Below, in pieces: positions 38,766-48,779 of a DNA stretch of 64,000 nucleotides. Each line of letters starts with the position of its first letter. Position 1 is the first letter of the stretch. Source of the stretch: Leucosporidium creatinivorum (Eukaryota; Basidiomycota; Microbotryomycetes; Leucosporidiales; Leucosporidiaceae). The translations under genes and the position numbers were made by a program. The stretch lies in the NCBI GenBank assembly GCA_001600635.1, contig BCKL01000003.1, forward strand, positions 1,468,928 to 1,532,927. Reading direction: 5' to 3'. The notes below the pieces were generated by a model, which was not told where the DNA came from, ran no database searches, and saw only the letters and a list, made by a program, of their open reading frames with translations.

Positions 38766-40274
38766 ATGCTTCAAACGCTCTCTTCAACCCGTATCGTCTC
38801 TCCGCCATCGTTCCCACCTCCTACTGCTCCTGCACCAACATCCCGGCGCACTTACCAGCGGGAGCCTTCGCCCAGCCCAGCGAGACTCCGAAACGGGGAG
38901 GGCGGAAGGCGGTTCTCGCACTCTCGAGGAAGGCCGCCGGCAGTGGGAGGGAGTAGTCTGAGTAGAGAAAGAAGTAGGAGTTTGAGTGTGGGAGGTGATC
39001 GGGAGGAGCAGGGGAGCGGCCGAAGTGAGAGCGGGAGCCGAGCGCCGCTGTGGAGGAGTAGAGGGAAGGATGGGGTGCAGGTCTCGGTCAATGTTGTACA
39101 AGGGAGTATGAAGAAGAGTAAGAGGGCACCACTGAGTCGATTACCGCCTATCGTCGCTCACTTTCTCGGCCATCGACCAACTCCGTCGGTCTGCTCGGCT
39201 CCTTCGCTTGCACCGCTCTTTGCTGACCTCTCATACGCGCAACAGATCAAAGCTGCCGTCTCCAATTTTCCCCCTCCTCCACCACCTCCCTCCGCAAGCC
39301 GAAAACCTCCTCCTTACCTTCTTCGGCACCTTCGGGTCCATCCTCCTCTGCTGTGCCATCTCCAACAGCCTCTCCCTCGAGTTCTCGCAAGTCCCACTAG
39401 CTTTTGGTAGGTACTCTCGTCAACATTTCCTCCACTCGAACGAGCAGGCTGACACCTGCTTCTTCAGGCTCGCTCGGCGCAACCGCCGTCCTGCTCTTCG
39501 CGGCGCCCGAAGGCCCCCTCAGCCAACCTCGACACCTTATCGGAGGCCATATCATATCAGCTCTCGTCGGCGTCTGCATCTCATACCTCTTCTCCCTCTC
39601 GCACGCCTTCATCCCGACCGAGACCGCTGATGGGAGCAGCTTCGGCCATCTCATTCCCATCGCTGCTGCGCTCTCGGTCTCCATCTCCGTTCTGCTGATG
39701 CAGGTAACTAAGACAGTACATCCGCCAGGTGAGTAGTCACGGCGTTCGATCAGCTTGTCGAGGGCGTTCGCTGATCTGCTCTCACTCGACAGGGGGAGCT
39801 ACTGCTCGTGAGTCTCGCTCGCTCGTCGACTGCTTTCGCTCTTGCTCTCCTCCGTTGTCCCTTTCGCCCCCCGCCCTTGCCCCTCTCCGTTACAAGCCTC
39901 ACCGCCGCCGAGCTGACCCTCCGCTTCGCGCAACAGTGATCGCCGCCTTCCGCCCCGACTTTCTGTTCGTCTTGCTTGTCTTTCTCTCCATCATCACCAT
40001 GGGAGCATGGGCATGCGTGATAGGCAACCTCGGTCGACGGCGATACCCAGTCTAGTGAGCGTTCCCCTCCGTTGAGCTCGGTTCGGCGCTGACTCTCGCT
40101 CCGATTCGTAGCTGGTGGGCCCCCGACGAGCCAGTGCAGGGAGGTCCGACAGCACCGATCGGAGTGGATGACGAAGGAGGATTAGGTGCAGTAGGCGAGG
40201 AGGAGGAAGATGAGGAAGAGCTAGAGCGAGAAGCCGACCGAGAAAGGGGAAGGAAGCCGAGGCGTCGTTCGTAG
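38766..40274 (+). CDS. HPP family integral membrane protein
   Basis: The ATG at 38766 opens a Ser/Arg-rich cytosolic part of about 120 residues. The HPP domain follows: RLPPIVAHFLGHRP, a helix FFGTFGSILLCCAISNSL, GATAVLLFAAPEGPLSQPRHLIGGH, helices LVGVCISYLFSL and LIPIAAALSVSISVLLMQ, the name motif HPPGGATAL, and LFVLLVFLSIITMGAWACV. The tail is acidic and then basic (RKPRRRS). HPP proteins are four- to six-helix membrane proteins; plant and cyanobacterial members have been linked to nitrite transport, and the fungal role is open. The GGATAL part comes from a 15-nt exon at 39793-39807. The first intron uses a GTCGGT donor. Confidence 0.85.
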
Positions 40275-40456
40275 CTCGTTGCACTTAATTCGCTCTTTGC
40301 CGATCTTTCATACACGAGGGTGCGGTATACTGAAGAGCACTGATGGATTGCGAACAGGCAAAGGGAGGGCGTGCAAAGCAGGTATCAAAGCGAGGAAGGG
40401 GGATAGATCAAATACGAATTAGGGGGGAAGGTGGGATGCGGAGACTCTGTAGGCCT

Positions 40457-41137
40457 CTACTCGTGACGGCCGAGCTTGTCGCCTTCCTTGTGGAGCGACT
40501 TGGCCGCCTTGACCTTGGCGTGAGCGGCCTTGGCCTCGATGTGAGCCTCCTTCTCGAGCGCGAGGATCTCGGCGCGAGCATCCTTGACGGCCTGTGTCGA
40601 CGTAGACTCGGTCAGCTACATGGCCGCGGATTCACATAGCGAACGGTTCTTCTCATACCTTGCGACTAGCGATGAGGGCGGCGTCGGCGGCCTTCTCGGC
40701 CTCGATGGCGATGGAGAGCTTGGTTTGAGCGCCCTTGAGGCTGTCTTGCCTGTCAACCATCACTTGTGTCAGCTCTCTCCCCTCGTTCCACCTCAGTAGC
40801 GCCCTCCCACTCACTTGGAGAAGCTGAACAAACCCCCTCCGTTGCCTCCGCTCTGGCGCTTCTCGGGCGTGTCGATGCTCTTGCGCCCACCGAGCAATCC
40901 CCTCTTCTCACCACTAGCGCTCGAATCGACGTTCTGATCTCCCTTCCTCGAGACGGTGTTCTTGCGACCGAAGAAGCCCGACTTCTGCTGCTCGACGGGC
41001 TCAGGCGAGGTGGAGCGAGCGAAGAGGGACGACTTCTTGGTGTTGGTCGAGGTGGCCGTGTTGGTGTTGTCTTGGATGGTAATCTTGTTGGGAGGGGGAG
41101 TGCCCGTAGTCGAGTTGCGCTTGGAGCCGAAGACCAT
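40457..41137 (-). CDS. Small coiled-coil protein, copy 2 (LGRHE family)
   Basis: Three exons are inferred. The ATG at 41137 begins MVFGSKRNSTTGTPPPNK. The N-terminal half is disordered with repeated basic-Ser motifs (KKSSLFARS, KSGFFGRKN, KRGLLGGRK). The C-terminal helix reads QTKLSIAIEAEKAADAAL, ASRKAVKDARAEILALEKEA and ends EGDKLGRHE. The helix and ending match the gene at 29980-30793 on the opposite strand. No known domain is recognised. The alternating SLFARS/FFGRK/LLGGRK pattern (hydrophobic-Gly-Arg) in the first half may be short binding motifs. Confidence 0.7.
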
Positions 41138-41732
41138 CTTGAGCTACAGCGCGAGCGAGGTGCGAGTCAGCCTCCGCTCTCACGTGCAGCTCGGAGAGGT
41201 GCAGGCGATAGAGTACTCACTGCTATTAGGTGTAGATAGAGCTGTAGGAGAGTAGCGAAAGCGAACAGAGGCGACGAAGCAGCGTGGTCGGAGGGAGAGA
41301 GTCCAAGCTCGAGTTGGCCGTCATTTCTGAGCTCGAGCCAGAGGAGGTGCATGCACTCAGGTGTGACGCAGGAATTGCAGTGCAATACGTATGGAGAGGT
41401 ACTCAGAGTCCTGTGAGCCTTGGAGAGATGTCTAGCGAGTAACGCGCTGCACTGAGAAGCCCCGTCGACTTCGCTCGCTCTTCGCAGTGCGCTGCTTCGC
41501 TGCAAAGAGCAGGACTGAGCAGCTCTGTCGACGTTAGAATGATCGATTGTGTATTGGGATGACTGGGACGAGCTCAGAGCCCGAGGAGCCGACGAAAGGC
41601 GCCTGTAAAAGGCGATTCGAATCATCGCCGAGCACCCTCCTTCGCTGCGAAAGTGCCGAAACGAAAGCCGTACTATTGCGAGCACGGAAGGGGGTATCAA
41701 GACAAAACTATCTACAAGCTGAAGCAAGCACA
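41138..41732. other. Intergenic, nothing recognised
   Basis: Promoter of the small coiled-coil gene and 3' flank of the phospholipase D gene. I see no exon, RNA or repeat. Confidence 0.5.
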
Positions 41733-44700
41733 CTAAACGTAGACATCAATCGTCGCAGCGTTGACCTCCAGCCCACGCTCGAGGAGCGACTCCTTGGCGA
41801 GGAAGTTGAGGGGCATGGCGACGAGGTGACCGCGCACTTGATCGAGCTGCTCCTTGACGTGCTGTACGGGCATGTCGACCTTGGCGACGTGACCGGCCTT
41901 GATGGGCGCTTGAGGGACCCACTCGCTGTACTCCTTCCAGGTTTCGACGTGGGTGGAGGGGACGACGTGGAAAACCTCGTCGAAGATGGCGGCGTTCTTG
42001 TCGGCGGTTCCCTTCCAGAGGCGTTCGCACTCCTCGCCGAGAGGGTCCTGAAGAAGCAAAGGCGAGTCAGCGATGGCTCTGCTCGACGGCCTTCCCTCAA
42101 CCACTCACCATGACGAGCCTATCCTCCTCCGACTCGGTCTCGTCGATGTGAGGTACTCCTACTGGCTTCATCGCGGGCGTGACGGGCTCCTCGCTGTGCG
42201 AAGGGCAGAATTGAGGGTCGATGAGGCCGAGGTGCTCCCTCCAGAGACGACGGCGCAGAGTAGCGGCGAAGCGGGAGGCCATGTAGGGCTCGCCGTTCAT
42301 CATCGACGGGATCATGTCCGTGGTGTCCTCGACGACGACGGCAATTTCCTGTATGATGGAGCGAGTGTTAGCGTCGGCGCGAAGGAGGAGGGAAAGCCTA
42401 GACTTGCCGAGTCGCGGTCGCCGAGCTGCGAGCGCTCGTTGAGGTTGGCCGAGCCCATCAACACACGGCGGTCGTCGACGATGAGGAGCTTGGAGTGAAT
42501 GTAGAGCTCCTCGGTGACGAAGGCGTTGCGCTCACTCTCCTCGCTGCCGCTCCAAGGCTCGTCCATGAGCGATCCTCCCGACCTCTTGAGAGCGTAGTGC
42601 GCGACCGAGTCGGCGATCTTCTCGCGCACCTCGTCTCCTTGCTCGAAGCGGTGGATGATGTCCCGCGCCTCGTCGTAGCTTTGGGGGAGAGGGATGGTGA
42701 CGGTGGGAGGAGCGTTCTTGGCCTTGTCCTTCTTGACGTCCAAGTTGATCATCTCGGCTCCCTCTGTTCAGCGAGTCAGCGATGGTTCGAGTACTGTAAA
42801 CGTGACAAGAGTTCACCGATGCCGAGAGCGAAAGTGACCTGCTTGTTCTTCTCGAGCTCCTCGGGAAGGGCGTCGGGGCCGAGGAAGACACGACCGAGCG
42901 CCGCCTGAGCTTGGAAGAAGGACACGCCCGACTTGGCCTCCATCGCCTTGAAGCGCTCGGGATCGCTGTTGATCCTGTTGAAGAGAGCACATGGTTAGCT
43001 ACAGCGCGTCAAGAGGCCAACCTTAAACTCGCCTGTCGTAGGAGCGGAGGTTGTAGAAGGAAATGTAGTCGTGCGGGTTGTAGCCTTCGCGCTCAATGCA
43101 CTCCATGATGGAATCGCCACCTCGGCAGATCGAGTAGTAGGTCGCTCCCATGATGGCGAGCGTGCTGGCGTTTCCCTGTCGACTCAGTTCGGTCAGCTCG
43201 GCCGCCATCTCTGAGCTTTCTGCACTCACTTTGAGGTCACCGGCGAAGCCAGGAATCGCTGGGATCACCACCACCACTTTGAACTTCTTGCCAGCCCTTG
43301 CAGCCGACAAGATTCGCTCGGTGATGGCCTTGCCGATGAGGTTCTTGACGAAGGGCTTGCCGGGCGCCGTGTTGGTGATGAAGAACTGGTTCTCGATGTA
43401 AACGCAGTGAGACGCCTCGGAGATCATCCTGTGTGGGAAGCTGTCAGCGAACCATTCGGGGCGAAGGCGCGAGGCGGAAGGCGCCGAGATGACAAGGTCG
43501 AGAAGAAAAGGTCCGACAGAGACTTACTGCATGTAGGCGTTCTGGATCGAGTGCTCGCTGTCAAAGTAAAGATCAGCTCGGCTTGGGTGTACTCGATGAG
43601 CTCCACTCACGTCAAGATTCCATGACTCCAATCGGCGGACGACCTGAGCGCCTGCACTGTGAGCGATCCCTTGTGACCGAGACCACCATGCGGGTCGATG
43701 CCCTGCTCATCCTGAGGAGGAAGCGCATGCCTCGTGAAAGCCTGTCCGATCTCCCTAAACTTCTCCCAGTGCGGGTGAGAGATGATGGCGGGAGGAGGCT
43801 GCTCGTTCTCGACGAGGACGTGAGGGAAGGCGAGGACGGGGTAGCGAGAGTCGTGGCGGTGCTTGAGATGCTTGAGGAAGTTCCAGCGTCTGCGAAAGGG
43901 GGCGAGGTCAGCGACGGAGCGAGAAAGAGCAGCGCCGAGCTCACTCGACGAAGTGCTGGCAGATGTCCATGACGGCGGGTCCACGGAGCATGAGGTGTAC
44001 GTCATGCCAAGGCATGCGAGCCGTATCGAGTCGGCTTTGCTGGTTGGAGACCCTGTTCCATCGAAAACTGTCAGCTCTGAAGTGGTTCGACCCGAGAGAA
44101 GCCGAACTGACCACTGGTCGACGTGCTGGAAGTCCTGCACTCGGGCGTTGTTGTAGTCTTGACCGGGGAAAAGCGAACGACTGAAGTCGGTGGGGTGAAC
44201 GTCGGAGAGAGGGAAGTTGTGCGTATCCCAGCGCCCGAAGCAGAGGTCGAGTCCTCCCACGCAGGCGACGGCTCCGTCGACGGCTACAATCTTCTCGTGG
44301 TGACTCCAGAGCATCGTCATCTCTCCTCCGAGGTGGTCGGGATGCCTGATGCAGGCGACTGTGGGAGCGGAAGCATGTCAGTCACCGTGCGAGGAATCCA
44401 GTTGCGCGACGGAGGAGGCGCCGAGAGGAACCCCGAAGCTTCACTGATGCTGAGCGCCAACAACAGCTCCGACAGTACAGGACATAGGCTCACTGTTCTC
44501 GTGCATGTCCTCGAGATGGTGCTTGGTGTGCGCCGAGGAGAGCGACATCGACTGGGTGACCTCCTTGTAGATCATGACGAGGACCTTGACGCCCTGCTCG
44601 GCCTTGCGAAGGAGGATCCTATCGAGTCGCATGTTGTCGTGCTCCGAGGGGGCTCGGCGGAGGAAGAGCTCGGGAGTGAGCCACCTGCGGCGATGGGAAG

Positions 44701-45255
44701 TCAGCGCCGAACTGAGGTCGGGATCGTTCTTACTCACCAATCTGCGATGAAGATCACCTCCTTCGCCCCGTCGAGAATCTCTGCAACAGCGTAGAAATAG
44801 TCGTGGCCGTCGATGTACCTACAGTGAGTGAAGCGAACGCACGCCGAACGAACAATCACGGGCAAGTCAGCTCGCCGTTCTTTCTGCATCAGAGCAGAGG
44901 AGTGCTACGAGAGCGCGAGCAAACATACCACTTTACATCGTTGCCCGGCTTGACGTCGGCGAAAGACTGGAAGCGGTGAGAAGCACAGATCTCCTGCAAG
45001 CGACGGTCCTCCTCCTTCTCGTGCTCTTCGTCGTGGCCTGTAGGGAGGTACATGATGAGCTCAGCGGTCCTCTGCAATGTACAGCTCTAACCCACGATGA
45101 TCAGGGTTGACGGCGACTGCAGAACGTACAGGTCAGCTCTCGAACTGTGCGATGATGCGGTGGGGCTCACAAGCGACGCTCTCCTTCAAGCGAGAAATCC
45201 GTCCGGGTAGCTTCTGGAAGCCCAGCTTATCGAACCCTTTACTGAGTTTGTCCAT
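41733..45255 (-). CDS. Phospholipase D (two HKD motifs)
   Basis: The ATG at 45255 starts [19 protein letters not shown]. About ten introns interrupt a protein of some 900 aa. HKD motif 1 is [17 protein letters not shown] and motif 2 is [18 protein letters not shown]. Between them are [33 protein letters not shown] and YIENQFF, all typical of eukaryotic PLD1-type enzymes. It hydrolyses phosphatidylcholine to phosphatidic acid and choline. PX and PH domains are not visible, so this resembles the short fungal PLDs, not Spo14. At 45070-45091 a 22-nt GT...AG segment interrupts the frame in the conserved [15 protein letters not shown] region (see findings). The gene is divergent from BTB gene A across 313 bp. 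Confidence 0.92.
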
Positions 45256-45568
45256 CGCTGCAGTCGAGTTGGATTCGTAGCGAACCGAGGGAGTTTAAGA
45301 GAGTTCAAGCTTGAAGTCGAGCGCGAGTGACGGTCGACGGACCCCCGCCGTTGTCCTCTGGAATTTGCTCGTACGCTTCGACCTCGCCTGGACGTCCGAA
45401 AGCTACATAATCTGTCGGATACTGCTCAGCTACAACTCTCCGCTTTCCGCTCCCTTTCCGAGCTCTTGTCGCGTCTCTCGAGTCGCGCTAAGTGAGTGTC
45501 GCTCTCTGACGCGAGCTGCAGGGCTAAAGAGCAGCAGCAGCGGACCATAACGTTTGCATATTCTGTAG
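45256..45568. promoter_or_regulatory. Divergent promoter, phospholipase D / BTB gene A
   Basis: The right half is the leader of gene A with a 5' UTR intron ending in CTGTAG directly at the ATG. It has partial similarity to the A' leader. Confidence 0.5.
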
Positions 45569-46802
45569 ATGTCCCGCACCGCCGAAAAAGCCGGCCTCGG
45601 CGAAGCTGGGGAACAGCAGCCTTCACAGCTCACCCTCTCGTCGACCTACAACGCTGCCGATGCTGATGTTGAGCTACGATCGAAGGAGTGAGTACTTTGC
45701 TACACTATCTCAAACCAGCGCTGACCCTCTGGGCGATAGTGGAGTCCGCTTCCTCGTCCACCGAGCCAACCTGCTCGCTTCCTCCAAAATGCTCGCTAGC
45801 ATGTTCGAGCTGGCCTCTGCACCCGACGCCGAGGTCCCCGTCATCACTCTCGAGGAGTCGGGAGCTGTGCTGGACCGGATGCTGGCCTATTTCTACCCTA
45901 AGAAGGTGCGTCGGCTCGAGCTCGGCGCTAGGGAGGAGGACGTCAAGTTTATCGCGGTCTTGGACAAGTACGAGGTGAGCGCTGCGTCAAGTCTCGCGTA
46001 TAAATTCACTTATAGTCTGCGTCTCCAGATCTGGAGGGGCTTGGAAGCCTACAACTGTGCCTTTGCCTGAGCTGCCCCTGGCCCTGGGTCTAACTCTGAA
46101 CCTCGGCGCTCTCAGCGCTTGCTGACACCCTCCTGGTCAGCTTCAAGTTCAATGCCGATCTACAACTACGTCCAATCAAGCAATGGCCGTCCCTGGACGA
46201 CAGTCTGCTGGCCTACGCCTTCGCCAAAGCTTTCAATTACGACGACCTCCGCACCCACGCCAAGCTCGCCCTACTCGAGTCGGCGGTCAACCAACACGAC
46301 CTCGAGACAGACCTCCCCAGTGTTGAGCTGGGACCCCTCGGAGCATCTATCGACTTCCAAGCATTAGTGAGTGGGAAGCCGTAGCCGACTGGCCAAGGTC
46401 ATCGTCGAGCTGATCAAGGAGCCTTTCCTACAGACTTTGCGCCTTCTTGTTCACTTTCATCAAGCACAACGACTTCGGGAGTACCGGAAAGGCTGTTTCT
46501 TGGAAGATATAGAGAACACTCTCACATCGAGAAGCAGCGTTGCCCGAAGCTCTGGGACGATGTCGAAGAGCACTGCACGTCGCCAGGACTACTAGCAGCC
46601 TACCGCGACGTCGCACCTTCCTTCATCGATGGGGAGCTTCAGTGCTCCAGGTGTTTCGACGAATTGGGCGCATCGATTGCCTTCCTGGCTGGCGAACTGG
46701 CGGCGCTCAGCGAGGAGCACGACAAGAAGTGGTGAGTTCGCTTCGGTTTGGACCTCTGCAACTTGAGGAAGAGCTTGCTGACCAGCTAGTCTTACTAGGT
46801 GA
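45569..46802 (+). pseudogene. BTB/POZ gene A, probably truncated copy
   Basis: The protein begins MSRTAEKAGLGEAGEQQ and the BTB fold (FLVHRANLLASSKMLASMF, VPVITLEESGAVLDRMLAYFYP, FIAVLDKYE, IWRGLEAY) is nearly identical to A'. After AYNCAFA the expected donor reads GAGCTG instead of GTAAGG, so the frame ends at 46068-46070. The downstream exons are still there with good acceptors (LAYAFAKAFNYDDL, LRLLVHFHQAQRL, CPKLWDDVEEHC, CSRC, SEEHDKKW), but near 46501-46530 they also need a one-base shift between LEDIE and the following HIEKQRCP. Either a BTB-only protein of about 138 residues is made, or the gene is dying. The span given runs to the old terminal stop. Confidence 0.65.
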
Positions 46803-47555
46803 AGCGAGGTAGCGGTATTTGGAGCGGCGATTAGCTCGGCCTTGCTCGAGCAAGAGGCACCAGCGCCATCGCCGAGGGCCATTCGGGAGCGGTAGTGGGG
46901 TCTGTAGCTGGTGCATGAAATGGGAGCAGAGCTACCTGGGACTCTGAGGATGCGCTGGCGAGTGGGAGAGTACAGCAAGTGCGTGAGCTGGTCGAAGAGA
47001 TGACCTTCGGCGCAGGAGCGAACGCCGAGGGCTGGCGAGTGAAAGGCAAACCTGTCGCCTTCGACCAATCCTAGGGCGTCATCGCCTCTTGTATATGTCT
47101 GGCTCCCTCTCAAGGTGCAAGCGCCGTCTCGCCTGCCCGCTGTTGGTCGTTTCGCAGCTCGGCGCCGAGCAGCCGACGCTGGCGAAGCTCGTTCGCCGGC
47201 TCTCATATTGAACGGTCTGCTCTGATTGCTTTCACCCTCCCTGACAGCTCTCTACCTCTCTGCAGCTCGAGGCAGAGTGATACGATCCCCGACCAGGCTC
47301 GACTTCGAAGCTGCTCCGCCGCTCTTTCTCTTCCTCCGCTCTCCTCGTCTTCACTGCGACCTCGCTTCGACTACAAACAGCTATCTGGGCGTGCTCGCAT
47401 AGCTTCTGGTACACGTCTCTGGCTCTTCTGCACGTCTTCGAAGCATTTCAGTCGCGTCTCTTCTCAGCGTTTCCAAGGCGAGTCTCTCTCAAACCGCGCT
47501 TACAAAGCTGCAGGGAGCAGCGAGAGAAGCACTGAACAGCTTCTTATCACTACAG
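46803..47555. promoter_or_regulatory. Leader of B, conserved with the leader of B'
   Basis: About 500 bp aligns with 32396-33060 reversed, including a leader intron with a GC donor (AAG|GCGAGT) that ends at the B start codon. Confidence 0.6.
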
Positions 47556-48779
47556 ATGCGCCGCACCGTCGACGAGGCGGGCCTCGACGAGGATGGCGAG
47601 CAAGCTCCACCTCGCAAGCTCACCCTCTCGCCGACGTACAATGCGTCTGACGCGGATATCGAGCTACAGTCGAAGGAGTGAGTACCGCGCTGTCTCCTTC
47701 TGATCCGCCGCTGATTCCTGGTCCACAGCGGAACGCGCTACCTCGTTCACCGAGCGAATCTCGGCGCCTCATCGAAGACTTTCGCCGGCATGTTCACCTC
47801 CACTCCCTCCGACACGCAAGAGGCTCGACCTACAATCTATCTCGAAGAGAGCTCATCTGTACTAGACAACATGCTCCCCTACTGCTACCCTCAGAAGACA
47901 CCGCCGGTCGACCTCAGATCCGCCGAGGCATGGGAGGAGGCGCTACCTCTTCTCGCTTGCCTCGACAAGTATGAAGTGGGTTCAGTGCTCGTGATTCACC
48001 GCTTGACCGTAGCTGACGCATACCTGTACAGCTCTGGCGCGGCGTCGAGTCCTGCGAAGCCGAATTGGCGTAAGAATCCGAGCCGCCAGCCGCCTCCTAG
48101 ACTTGGCTGACCGCCTGCCTACTCAGTCGGCTTGCAGCAATCGACGTCAAAAAGGTGGACGAGCAGTACTGGCCCTCCCTTTCCCAGTGCTTCCGAGCCT
48201 ACGCTTTCGCTCGGCACTTCGACTTCAAACCGCTCCTCAAATCCGCCAAGCTCGGAATGCTCGAAGCGGCCACGCAGTGCGCCGAGATCGAACAAGCACT
48301 TTATGATGTACCACTAGGTGTATTGGGCACCTCCGTGGGCGTAGAGCGAGTGGTGAGCATCTCGAGGGCTTCACCGAGCGCCGGCATCGCCGCTGACCCT
48401 CGCTGTACAGGCCCTTCGCCTCTACGCACATCTTCACGCCGCCTCTCGTGTACACCACCGCTGCAACAACTCCTTTGTCCAGGCCGTGGACGATCACCCT
48501 CATCTACTTCCCGACGGCGATGACTATCAGTGGGAAAGAGACTCGTGGGAGTCGCTTTTCAATTATGTAACGTACAGGAGCGTACAGACGAAGATATGGA
48601 CAATAGATTATGAGCACTGGGATTGTGGGAGGTGCAGGGACGCGTTTGACGATGCCACAGATGAGTTAATAGACGGTCTCCACGACCTCTTCGCCGACTT
48701 CAAAGACCGGTGGTGAGTCGACGATCAGCTCTTTAACGGGAGAGGAAGTAAAGCTAATTCCATTTTGCTCCGCAGGTGA
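47556..48779 (+). CDS. BTB/POZ protein B
   Basis: The ATG at 47556 follows directly on a leader intron. Residues 1-45 begin MRRTVDEAGLDEDGEQ. The BTB fold follows: YLVHRANLGASSKTFAGMF, PTIYLEESSSVLDNMLPYCYP, LLACLDKYE, then LWRGVESCEAELA. The C-terminal half has AYAFARHFDFKPLL, VPLGVLGTSVGVERV, LRLYAHLHAASR, and a CxxC block EHWDCGRCRDAF, ending LFADFKDRW. Five introns join in frame; the last splits the Trp codon. This is the intact member of the B pair. Adaptor function for a Cul3 ligase is a family-based inference; nothing here names a substrate. Confidence 0.78.

Larger units (their letters stand above)
45320..48779 (+). repeat. Right arm of the inverted BTB two-gene duplication
   Basis: Holds A (start 45569) and B (start 47556). 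It matches 31153-34700 in reverse orientation; the two start-to-start distances are 1987 and 1988 nt. Confidence 0.75.

Noticed and set aside
34700-45320. Transposon or mobile element between the BTB arms
   Set aside because: The spacer holds five ordinary host genes; no transposase, terminal repeat or target duplication is visible.
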